A stretch of DNA of 29,119 nt. Source: NAT127 sp041655035 (lineage in GTDB: Bacteria > Pseudomonadota > Gammaproteobacteria > Pseudomonadales > Porticoccaceae). Of the stretch, positions 6,272 through 13,465 are shown in pieces (the first letter of the stretch is position 1; every line of letters begins with the position of its first letter). The notes under the pieces are model-generated. The model saw only the letters and a list, made by a program, of their open reading frames with translations. It searched no databases and was not told the DNA's origin. Made by a program: the position numbers and the translations under genes. The DNA lies in assembly GCA_041655035.1 (NCBI GenBank), contig JBAZCN010000034.1:1-29119 (forward strand). The letters run 5' to 3'.

Positions 6272-6621
6272 ATGGCAACAATCAATGTGATTGCCGGCGA
6301 TATAGAGCATGGCGCGTGGGCAGTTGGTGGAGGGATTACGATGCTCAAGGCCACCCATGGAAAGGGGAAAAGATAGATCTCAAGGCCGAGGTTTCCGATA
6401 TTGAGCAAATGAACGAAGAGAAGGTCAAAAAGCTTGCCGGAACAGCAGGGTGGGGTGTTGCTGGAGCGGTTCTCTTGGGCCCGCTTGGCGCCATTGGCGG
6501 GATGCTTATAGGCGGCAACAAGAAGGAAGTTGCTTTCGTGTGCAACCTCCACGACGGGAGGAGGTTTATGGCGACCACGGACGGCAAGACATGGCAGAAA
6601 ATTTGCGCAGCCAGGTTCTGA
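6272..6621 (+). pseudogene. Unknown glycine-rich small protein, split by a -1 frameshift
   Basis: The ATG at 6272 has a strong ribosome binding site (AGGGAG, 6 nt upstream). It encodes MATINVIAGDIEHGAWAVGGG and more, but stops at 6374. The rest continues in the -1 frame from about 6367 as EKIDLKAEVSDIEQMNEEK..., and joining the two gives a coherent 116-residue protein. It has a Lys/Glu-rich middle, then a glycine-zipper-like hydrophobic hairpin (GTAGWGVAGAVLLGPLGAIGG), then a beta-rich tail (KKEVAFVCNLHDGRRFMATTDG). The junction is in a GGGG run and fits loss of one G (mutation or sequencing error). It is also a canonical slippery heptamer, A AAG GGG (6361-6367), so programmed frameshifting cannot be excluded. 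The function is unknown; a membrane-associated small protein is likely. It is followed 42 nt later by the zinc-ribbon gene. Confidence 0.65.
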
Positions 6622-6663
6622 TTCCCTGCCCAACCTATAAAAATACAGCATTAAGGAACAATC

Positions 6664-7749
6664 ATGACACAGATAACCTGCCCCGGCTGCGAGAAACAAA
6701 TCCCGCCCGCAAAAGCCTGCCCTTACTGCAAGACTCCCATCCCATCCTCAGGAGGCTCAGGAAAAGTATTTCTCATAGCGATCGGGTTAGCTTTTCTTGT
6801 CTTTGTTTTTTTTGAATTTCCTGATACTCAGAAAAAAGCACCTGACACCAAGGCGGGGACAGGCCGAGAAGATAGCAGTGTCGCAAAAATTCTAATTGAT
6901 AAAGATGTTTGCGGCAGCGAGTCAAATGTTATCGGCGAGATTATACGTCCTGCAGGAGAGGTGCAGCTAAAGGTGGGGCCGGATTTGGATTCACCGCGAG
7001 TCATTAACGAGAAAGGCAGCAAGGCTACAGGATCAACAATGTACCGCAACATCGAAGGCAGTACGCGAGTCCTCGCTCATTGCGAGAAAGGGGGTTCAAC
7101 TTATGTAACCCTGATTGAGCCGGAGTGGTTAAAAGGTGAAGGGGGGTGGGCAGATACCAGCTTGCTGCGCGGAAAGGGCAGTCCGAATGACCCTTATAGC
7201 AGGCTAATATCTGATGAGGTAATGAAGGATTACGAAGGCTACGAAATCGCCGGAGATTCAGCCCACCCCAATTATGGGCTGTTCCGCAACAGGGAGAGAG
7301 AAATCAATGAACACAAGGTGTCGGCAGCAAAGAGAGCCATCGATTCAGGCCGGTGTGAGTATGTTTCGTATGTTTATTTTCAGTGGCTAGAAAGCTCGGT
7401 CGGCAACTTAAGGTTTTCTGTCGAGTGCGATCAAAACAAAAGGATTACCATTTCAGAGATTGATTTGGCAGCGGGCACAGAGGTTCGCACAAACGAAGAG
7501 AGGGCTGTCGATCGAAATACCGCTCTTCAGAGATGCAAAGATCTGATTCATGCGCAGATTATCCGGCAATCTACCGCCAAGTATCGTGAAATCCTTGGGT
7601 CCAGCTACTACGTGGCGCCCGTAACCGGGAACGTGCGCCAAGTGTTGGATTTCGAGGCTCAGAATGGATTTGGCCAGACCATTAAGCATCGGGCAGTTTG
7701 CATATTCGATCCCGATGGCGGACAAGAAATCACTATTACAGAGAAGTAG
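6664..7749 (+). CDS. Unknown membrane-anchored protein with N-terminal zinc ribbon
   Basis: A 361-residue protein. Residues 1-27 form a zinc ribbon (C6-P-G-C9 and C19-P-Y-C22). Residues about 34-51 are one transmembrane helix (FLIAIGLAFLVFVFFEF). A polar linker follows, then a beta-rich domain at about 80-170 (VQLKVGPDLDSPR.., GGWADTSLLR) that resembles a bacterial SH3b fold, and a C-terminal alpha/beta region rich in charged residues with no motif I recognise. With the ribbon inside, the large domain would face the periplasm. The start is supported by AAGGA 6 nt upstream. Base composition is clearly more AT-rich than the metabolic genes in this window, which suggests acquisition by transfer. 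It is probably cotranscribed with the frameshifted gene upstream. The function is unknown. Confidence 0.8.
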   Translation: MTQITCPGCEKQIPPAKACPYCKTPIPSSGGSGKVFLIAIGLAFLVFVFFEFPDTQKKAPDTKAGTGREDSSVAKILIDKDVCGSESNVIGEIIRPAGEVQLKVGPDLDSPRVINEKGSKATGSTMYRNIEGSTRVLAHCEKGGSTYVTLIEPEWLKGEGGWADTSLLRGKGSPNDPYSRLISDEVMKDYEGYEIAGDSAHPNYGLFRNREREINEHKVSAAKRAIDSGRCEYVSYVYFQWLESSVGNLRFSVECDQNKRITISEIDLAAGTEVRTNEERAVDRNTALQRCKDLIHAQIIRQSTAKYREILGSSYYVAPVTGNVRQVLDFEAQNGFGQTIKHRAVCIFDPDGGQEITITEK

Positions 7750-7780
7750 TCAGCCGACCAATGAAAAAAAGACAAACCGA

Positions 7781-7818
7781 GGACACCCATTGATTGGTTA
7801 TCAAGTCGGTGGGTGTCC
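7781..7818. repeat. 9-bp inverted repeat, GGACACCCA / TGGGTGTCC
   Basis: Perfect arms at 7781-7789 and 7810-7818 are separated by 20 nt. From memory, GAGGACACCCATT-type motifs are frequent beside REP-associated transposases; no transposase is present. It lies between the zinc-ribbon gene and the broken toxin and could be an element end. Confidence 0.5.
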
Positions 7819-7903
7819 CGAAGTTTGGCCCTTCTCATACGACTTGATACGGCCGCCAGCCAGCGTCACACTTGGCGTTACAGCAAAACAGGGATGTTGC
7901 TGC

Positions 7904-8283
7904 ATGAGAGTGTTCAAGAACGCCTGGTTCGAGCGTTTCGCTCGCAAGCAAGGCATTTCCGACAAAGCGCTGCGCAAGGCCGTGGAACGCGCCGAACACG
8001 GGTTGATCGATGCCGATCTGGGCGGCGGCGTCATCAAGCAGCGGGTGGCGCGACAGAGCCAGGGCAAATCCAGTGGATGGCGCACGTTGATACTGTTCCG
8101 CCCGGCAGAGCGGGCAATATTCGCCTTTGGTTCGCCAAGAACGCGCAAGCCAATATTTCCGCGGAGGACGAGGCACTGTTGAAGAAAGCCGCGGCGCAGG
8201 CGCTGTCATGGGACGACGCGCAACTGGACCGCCTTGTGGCGTGCAAAGAACTGACGGAGATCGGCCATGAGCCTGAAGGCTGA
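7904..8283 (+). pseudogene. RelE-family toxin (PF06296 type) broken by a 1-nt deletion
   Basis: The ATG at 7904 opens a typical toxin of this family: MRVFKNAWFERFARKQGISD, KALRKAVERAEHGLIDADLGGGVIKQRVARQSQGKSSGWRTLILFRPAERAIFAFG. At about 8129-8132 the reading shifts. The expected continuation FAKNAQANISAEDEALLKKAAAQALSWDDAQLDRLVACKEL is present in the +1 frame and ends at 8283. Restoring one T in the TTTGG-TTCGCC stretch repairs the whole protein, so one base has been lost (or missed in sequencing). The frameshifted product would lose the C-terminal third. The antitoxin overlaps its 3' end and is intact, the expected order of viable decay: toxin dead, antitoxin kept. Confidence 0.8.
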
Positions 8284-8599
8284 GACCAAAACCTATCGCA
8301 GCGGCATCGCTGCATCTATCCATGAAACCATGAGCGCGGCCTACGAAGCGGGCATTATCGGCAAGCAAACCATGCGTGAGTTCGACACATCTTGCCTCAC
8401 GCCCATCCAGCCAATGTCCCCGGAGCAAATCCGCGCCCTGCGGGAACGCGAGCGGCTGTCACAACCCGTGTTCGCGCGCTACCTGAACGTCAGCAAGAAC
8501 CTCGTCTCGGACTGGGAGCGCGGCATTAAGAAACCCGGCGGGCCCGCACTGCGGCTACTGACTGTCGTGCAGAAGAACGGAATTCAGGCCATCACCTGA
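8267..8599 (+). CDS. XRE/HigA-type antitoxin partner of the broken RelE toxin
   Basis: A 110-residue protein. The N-terminal toxin-binding part (YRSGIAASIHETMSAAYEAGIIGKQTMREFDTSCLTPIQPMSPEQ) is followed by a helix-turn-helix at about 60-100 (IRALRERERLSQPVFARYLNVSKNLVSDWERGIKKPGGPALRLL). This is the standard architecture of antitoxins paired with PF06296 RelE toxins. The start overlaps the last 17 nt of the toxin reading frame, showing that the two were a coupled operon. It is intact although its toxin is not; it could still repress its own promoter or counteract related toxins. It converges on the FAD oxidoreductase gene with only 45 nt between stops. Confidence 0.88.
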   Translation: MSLKAETKTYRSGIAASIHETMSAAYEAGIIGKQTMREFDTSCLTPIQPMSPEQIRALRERERLSQPVFARYLNVSKNLVSDWERGIKKPGGPALRLLTVVQKNGIQAIT

Positions 8600-8644
8600 A
8601 CACAACACGGCAACAATTTCACGAGATCGACGATAGGGGACAAC

Positions 8645-10021
8645 TCACACTATCTTCCCTCGATTCATGATGCCCTTGGGGTCGAGATTCCCCTTGAGTT
8701 GTATACCCAGCATCGCTTCGCTATCAGATACAGAAAGCTTCAGGCTTTCCCGCTTCAGCAACCCGACCCCATGCTCCGCCGAGATGCTTCCGCCCTGCTC
8801 GCTCACCAAACCCAGCACCAGCTCCGAAATCCGTGGGACCATCCCGGCAAACCGCTGATCGTCCCAAGCGGTCGGCTTGGGCACATTCAAATGAATATTC
8901 CCATCCCCCAAATGCCCGAACCATACGCTTTGCAATTCCGGAAATTTCTCGACCAGCAGCGCCTCCATGCGCTCAATAAACTCCGGCAGCTTTTCCAGCC
9001 GAACCGCCACATCATTTTTCAACGGCTTGAAGGGTACCAGGCTCTCCGAAATATTCTCCCGCAGTTGCCACAGCTCTCTGGCCTGCTGGATGGACTGGCC
9101 GATCACCGCATCCTCGATCCAGTGGTTATTCAGGCAATGCGCAAAAAAGCCGGTGATCTGTTCGTCGCTATGGGGCGCATCGAACTCCAGCAGCCCATAG
9201 CAAGGCGCTGGTCTGGCGAAGGGGTTTTGCTGCCCGGTGTGTGCGGTCACGGCGTCCACTGCCTGTTGGGAGAAGAATTCAAACGCGCTCAATGCGAAAC
9301 TTTTTCTGGCGTGCTGGAAGACGGAAAGCAGATCGGTGATTGCCGGTGCGGACACCACCATCACCGTTTGGGGTGGCGGCGGTGGTTGCAGCCTGACAGT
9401 GACTTCGCAGATGAAGCCGAGGATGCCCTCGGAGCCGATAAACAGGTGGCGCAAATCAGGGCCGCAATTGTTTTTCACGAGGCCACGATTGAGGTCGAGG
9501 ATATCGCCGTTGCCGGTGACCACTTTCAGGCCCAGCACCTGCTCCCGGGTGCCGCCGTAGCGCAGCACCCGGATGCCGCCAGCGTTGGTGGCCACATTGC
9601 CGCCGATATGGCTGGAGCCGGAGGAGGCGAAATCCACCGGGTAGAACAGGCCTTGTTCCCCGGCGAATCGCTGGAGGTTCTTGGTGATCACCCCGGCTTC
9701 GCAGATCACTGACTGGTCCGGCTCGGAGAAGTGCAGGATGCGGTTCATGCGCTCGAGGGTCACCACCACTTCGCCGTCCCTGGCCACCGCGCCGCCGGCA
9801 AGGCCGGTGCGGCCGCCGGAGGGCACCAGGGGAATGTTGTGCCGGTTGGCGAGCAGCACGATCCGTTGCACCTGTTCGATGCAGTCTGGCCGCACCACCA
9901 GGGAGGGGTCGGGCCGCCAGAGGGTGGTGCGGTCGATGCCGTAGGGGGCCATTTCCGCCGGATCGGTGATGACGTGGGCGCCGCCGACGATGGCTCTGAA
10001 GTGATCGGCGAACTGGCGCAA
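8645..10021 (-). CDS. FAD-linked oxidoreductase, GlcD / D-2-hydroxyacid dehydrogenase type
   Basis: A 458-residue flavoprotein. The PCMH-type FAD-binding domain spans about residues 35-215, with the signatures VPSGGRTGLAGGAV (66-79), PVDFASSGSSHIGGNVATNAGG and GSEGILG. The FAD-linked oxidase C-terminal domain follows, with the metal/substrate motif GHLGDGNIHLNV, the GSISAEHGVGLLKR block and the terminal NRGKI (usually NPGK). This family (GlcD, D-lactate and D-2-hydroxyglutarate dehydrogenases) oxidises D-2-hydroxyacids and passes electrons to quinones or electron-transfer proteins; the exact substrate cannot be read. The start is a TTG lying one base after the stop of the upstream hydrolase gene, which implies translational coupling; no better ATG exists before residue 24. 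It is last in a minus-strand gene run. Confidence 0.9.
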   Translation of the reverse strand: MRQFADHFRAIVGGAHVITDPAEMAPYGIDRTTLWRPDPSLVVRPDCIEQVQRIVLLANRHNIPLVPSGGRTGLAGGAVARDGEVVVTLERMNRILHFSEPDQSVICEAGVITKNLQRFAGEQGLFYPVDFASSGSSHIGGNVATNAGGIRVLRYGGTREQVLGLKVVTGNGDILDLNRGLVKNNCGPDLRHLFIGSEGILGFICEVTVRLQPPPPPQTVMVVSAPAITDLLSVFQHARKSFALSAFEFFSQQAVDAVTAHTGQQNPFARPAPCYGLLEFDAPHSDEQITGFFAHCLNNHWIEDAVIGQSIQQARELWQLRENISESLVPFKPLKNDVAVRLEKLPEFIERMEALLVEKFPELQSVWFGHLGDGNIHLNVPKPTAWDDQRFAGMVPRISELVLGLVSEQGGSISAEHGVGLLKRESLKLSVSDSEAMLGIQLKGNLDPKGIMNRGKIV

Positions 10022-10022
10022 G

Positions 10023-10970
10023 TCAAAACCCCAACTGATCGAAAACCTGTTGCCTGAGAACTGGACTTTCGTTCACCAGGTGGTGGCGGGCACCGGGAAC
10101 CATGACGACACTTGCAGCGGGGAATTTCCTGCGCAAAACCCGCAGATTGGTGCGCCAGGCGAGGGTGGTGTCGGCGGTGCCCTGGAGAATGGTGACGGGA
10201 TAGTCACAGGGTTTCATGGCGCGGCATTCCCATACCCAGCGCTTCATGGCGCCCAGCCAGGCGATGGGGATGTAACGGGGCTGAAGGGGGTCGTCGCGCT
10301 CGACAAAGCGCACGAAGTCACCGTCGCTGGAGTTGGCCATGAACACCCGCCGCACACCCTTGAGAAACCTGTGACTCAGAGTATAGACGATGCTGTTGAG
10401 CCACCACTTGGCTGGCTCCACCAGAGGAGCCAGCAGAGTGACCCGGGCGAGGCCCCGATCGCCATCGCCCAGGTGCTTGAGCAGGATCGCGCCGCCGGTG
10501 CTCTGGCCGATGGCGGATACCGGCACAGGGAAGGCCCTTTTGACGCCGGCGAGGATGGCCTCGAACACCTCCACGTAGTGGTCGAAGGTGGCGATGCTGG
10601 CGCGCTCGCCGCTGGACAGTCCATGCCCCGGGAGGTCGAAGGCGGCCACGCCGTAGCCCTCATCCAGCAGATGGCGGACCAGGTGGCCATAGAGGCCGAC
10701 GTGGTCGAAATAGCCGTGCACCACCACCACCATGCCCTTCTCCGGCAGCGTCGGCGCCCGTTGCGGCAGCCAGTAGTGGCAGGCGATGGTGTAGGTGGGC
10801 AGCATAACCCGACCCCAGCGATGCAGGTATTTTTCGGCGTAGTCCATGCCGTAGAGGCGCAGGTATTTCTCCGCCAGCAAGGTCTGCGAGGGGTCGGAAT
10901 CCCGGTGGGGGTCGAAATTCAGATCCGGCAGGCTGGCCCGGAGATGGTCGATTTCGGCGGGAGTGAGCAT
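10023..10970 (-). CDS. Alpha/beta hydrolase (serine aminopeptidase S33 / monoacylglycerol lipase-like)
   Basis: A 315-residue cytoplasmic alpha/beta hydrolase without signal peptide. The core shows VVVVHGYFDHVGLY (oxyanion HG motif, about 82-95), FDLPGHGLSSGERA, the nucleophile elbow G-Q-S-T-G with Ser157, the acid in ILQGTADTTL (Asp267) and the catalytic His in ARHHLVNE (His297). This fits the PF12146 hydrolase_4 group of lysophospholipases and monoacylglycerol lipases; the natural substrate is unknown. It is followed immediately by the FAD oxidoreductase (TGA-C-TTG), so the two probably form one unit. The aldolase gene lies 100 nt upstream. Confidence 0.88.
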   Translation of the reverse strand: MLTPAEIDHLRASLPDLNFDPHRDSDPSQTLLAEKYLRLYGMDYAEKYLHRWGRVMLPTYTIACHYWLPQRAPTLPEKGMVVVVHGYFDHVGLYGHLVRHLLDEGYGVAAFDLPGHGLSSGERASIATFDHYVEVFEAILAGVKRAFPVPVSAIGQSTGGAILLKHLGDGDRGLARVTLLAPLVEPAKWWLNSIVYTLSHRFLKGVRRVFMANSSDGDFVRFVERDDPLQPRYIPIAWLGAMKRWVWECRAMKPCDYPVTILQGTADTTLAWRTNLRVLRRKFPAASVVMVPGARHHLVNESPVLRQQVFDQLGF

Positions 10971-11070
10971 GGTTTGGGTTGCCCGCTTCAGGTAACAGCC
11001 TTCATGCGGGAGAAGACGCCCACCGCCGCCATCCCCACATGAAACCTGTTGTCTGTCGCGTCAGGCGTCC

Positions 11071-12135
11071 TCAATTGATCCGCGGATCCAGCTCACCCTT
11101 GTCATAGCGCTTGAACATGACCTCCAGGCTCAGCGGTTTTATCTTGCTGGCCTGGCCGGCGGTGCCGAAGGCTTGATAGCGGGCGAGGCAGATGTCCTTC
11201 ATCGCCTTGGTGGCGACGGCGAGATATTTGCGGGGATCGAATTCGCTTTTGTGCTGGCCCATGAAGCGGCGGATGGCGCCGGTGCTGGCGAGGCGCAGGT
11301 CGGTGTCGATATTGACCTTGCGCACCCCGTGGCGGATGCCTTCCTGGATCTCTGCCACTGGCACACCGTAGGTTTCAGGAATCTCGCCACCGAACTCGTT
11401 GATCACCGCCAGCCACTCCTGGGGCACCGAGGACGAGCCGTGCATCACCAGGTGGGTATCGGGGATGCGGGCGTGGATGGCCTTGATGCGGTCGATGTCG
11501 AGGATGTCGCCGGTGGGCGGACGGGTGAACTTGTAGGCGCCGTGGCTGGTGCCGATGGCGATGGCCAGGGCGTCCACCTTGGTGGCCTGGACGAAATCCG
11601 CCGCCTCGTCCGGGTCGGTGAGCAACTGGCTGTGGTCCAGGGTGCCTTCGGCGCCGACCCCGTCCTCTTCACCGGCCTGGCCGGTCTCCAGCGAGCCGAG
11701 GCAGCCCAGCTCGCCCTCGACCGATACGCCACAGGCGTGGGCCATGGCCACCGCCTGGCGGGTGACCGCCACATTGTATTCATAGCTCGCCGGGGTCTTG
11801 CCGTCTTCCTCGAGCGAGCCGTCCATCATCACCGAGGAGAACCCCAGCTGGATGGAACGCTGGCAGATCGCCGGGCTGGTGCCGTGATCCTGGTGCATCA
11901 CCACCGGGATATGGGGGAATTCCTCGATGGCGGCGAGGATCAGGTGGCGCAGGAAGGGGGCACCGGCGTATTTGCGGGCCCCGGCGGAGGCCTGGACGAT
12001 CACCGGCGAGTCGGTCTCGTCGGCCGCCTCCATGATGGCGCGCATCTGTTCCAGGTTGTTGACGTTGAAGGCGGGCACGCCGTAGCCGTGCTCGGCGGCA
12101 TGGTCGAGGAGTTGACGGAGAGAGATGAGGGCCAT
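11071..12135 (-). CDS. fba: Fructose-bisphosphate aldolase, class II
   Basis: A 354-residue zinc-dependent aldolase that cleaves or forms fructose-1,6-bisphosphate from DHAP and glyceraldehyde-3-phosphate. Visible motifs are the start ALISLRQLLDHAAEHGYGVPAFNVNN, the first zinc-ligand/catalytic segment VVMHQDHGTSPAICQRS, FSSVMMDGSLEEDGKTP, the second zinc-ligand region GTSHGAYKF, HGSSSVPQEW, and KVNIDTDLRLA for DHAP phosphate binding. The length and the RPPTGDILDIDRIKAI region match the Calvin-cycle/B-type class II subgroup used in Pseudomonas-like bacteria. It is the last enzyme of the tkt-epd-pgk-fba run, 135 nt after pgk, so it may also have its own promoter. Confidence 0.96.
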   Translation of the reverse strand: MALISLRQLLDHAAEHGYGVPAFNVNNLEQMRAIMEAADETDSPVIVQASAGARKYAGAPFLRHLILAAIEEFPHIPVVMHQDHGTSPAICQRSIQLGFSSVMMDGSLEEDGKTPASYEYNVAVTRQAVAMAHACGVSVEGELGCLGSLETGQAGEEDGVGAEGTLDHSQLLTDPDEAADFVQATKVDALAIAIGTSHGAYKFTRPPTGDILDIDRIKAIHARIPDTHLVMHGSSSVPQEWLAVINEFGGEIPETYGVPVAEIQEGIRHGVRKVNIDTDLRLASTGAIRRFMGQHKSEFDPRKYLAVATKAMKDICLARYQAFGTAGQASKIKPLSLEVMFKRYDKGELDPRIN

Positions 12136-12248
12136 GTGCTTTGTCCTGGTTGAGTCTATGCTGCGGTCGGGGTTCGCGGATCCGCTACAGTGTGTCGGGT
12201 TTCACCTGCAGGTTTCACCGCCAAGCGGGTTGCTGCGCTCCGGGTTCT

Positions 12249-12263
12249 GGCACCACCGGTGCC
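12249..12263 (-). other. Small perfect hairpin between pgk and fba
   Basis: GGCACC (12249-12254) and GGTGCC (12258-12263) flank ACC, just after the pgk stop on the minus strand. No U tract follows, so it may protect the pgk mRNA end or act as a processing site. Close by (12198-12219) GGTTTCACC occurs twice at a 13-nt period. Confidence 0.35.
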
Positions 12264-12270
12264 GTGTAAC

Positions 12271-13452
12271 TCAGGAAGCCCGTTCTTCGAGTATCGCAAC
12301 CGCCGGCAGCACCTTGCCCTCGACGTATTCGAGAAAGGCGCCGCCGCCCGTGGAGATATAGGAGACTTTATCAGCGATGCCGTATTTGTCCACCGCCGCC
12401 AGGGTGTCGCCGCCGCCGGCAATGGAGAAAGCCGGGCTCGCGGCGATGGCTTCGGCGATGACCCGGGTACCATTGCCGAACTGGTCGAACTCGAACACCC
12501 CGATCGGGCCATTCCAGATGATGGTGCCGGCGGCCTCCAGCACAGCCGCCAGGTAGTCGGCGCTGTCCGGGCCGATATCGAGGATCATTTCGTCGGCGGT
12601 CACGTCCGTCACCTGCTTGGTGGTGGCTTCGGCATATTCCGGCCCTTTCGAGAAGTCGGCGGCCGCGGCCACCACCACGTCCACCGGGAGGGGAATGCTG
12701 GCATTGGCCATCAGTTTCTGCGCCTCGGGGATCAGGTCGTACTCGCACAGGGATTTACCCACCGGCTTGCCCGCCGCGGCGAGGAAGGTGTTGGCGATAC
12801 CGCCGCCGACGATCAGTTGATCGACCTTGAGGGAAAGGTTTTCCAGCACCGTGAGCTTGGAGGAGACCTTGGCGCCGGCGACGATCGCCACCAACGGCCG
12901 CCTGGGCGCCGACAGGGCCTGCTCCAGCGCTTCCAGTTCGGCACAGAGCAACGGTCCAGCACAGGCGATCGGGGCGAATTTCGCCACCCCGTGGGTGGAA
13001 GCCTGGGCGCGGTGGGCGGTGCCGAAGGCATCCATCACGAAAATATCGCAGAGCGCGGCATAGGCCTTGGCCAGTTCGTCGCTGTCCTGCTTCTCGCCAG
13101 CGTTGAAGCGCACGTTTTCGAGGAGGACTATCTCACCGTCAGCCTGGTCGATACCCTCGCGCCAGTCGCTGACCAGCTTGACCGGCCGGCCCAACAGGCC
13201 GGCGAGATGACCGGCCACCGGCTGCAGGGAAAATTCGGCATCGAACTCGCCTTCCACCGGACGTCCGAGGTGGGACATCAGGATGACCCTGGCGCCCTGG
13301 TCGGCGGCCAGGGCGATGGTCGGCAATGCCGCGCGAATGCGGGCGTCGCTGGTGATCATGCCACTCCTGACGGGGACATTGAGATCCTCGCGGATCAGCA
13401 CCCGCTGGCCACGGAGTTCCAGGTCTTGCAGGCGTTTGACTCTCAGGGTCAT
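12271..13452 (-). CDS. pgk: Phosphoglycerate kinase
   Basis: A 393-residue enzyme that interconverts 1,3-bisphosphoglycerate + ADP and 3-phosphoglycerate + ATP. It shows the N-domain substrate motif RVLIREDLNVPV, SHLGRPVEGEF, the hinge and nucleotide region (VAIVAGAKVSSKLTVLENL, IVGGGIANTFL), WNGPIGVFEFDQFGNGT and the C-terminal GGGDTLAAVDKYG..STGGGAFLEYVEGK. The start at 13452 (MTLRVKRLQDLELRGQ) fits homologues and has an AGGAA about 10 nt upstream; an ATG at 13473 overlapping the epd stop would add seven residues and is the alternative. It lies 13 nt after epd, clearly in one operon. Confidence 0.96.
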   Translation of the reverse strand: MTLRVKRLQDLELRGQRVLIREDLNVPVRSGMITSDARIRAALPTIALAADQGARVILMSHLGRPVEGEFDAEFSLQPVAGHLAGLLGRPVKLVSDWREGIDQADGEIVLLENVRFNAGEKQDSDELAKAYAALCDIFVMDAFGTAHRAQASTHGVAKFAPIACAGPLLCAELEALEQALSAPRRPLVAIVAGAKVSSKLTVLENLSLKVDQLIVGGGIANTFLAAAGKPVGKSLCEYDLIPEAQKLMANASIPLPVDVVVAAAADFSKGPEYAEATTKQVTDVTADEMILDIGPDSADYLAAVLEAAGTIIWNGPIGVFEFDQFGNGTRVIAEAIAASPAFSIAGGGDTLAAVDKYGIADKVSYISTGGGAFLEYVEGKVLPAVAILEERAS

Positions 13453-13465
13453 GCTGTGGTGTTCC

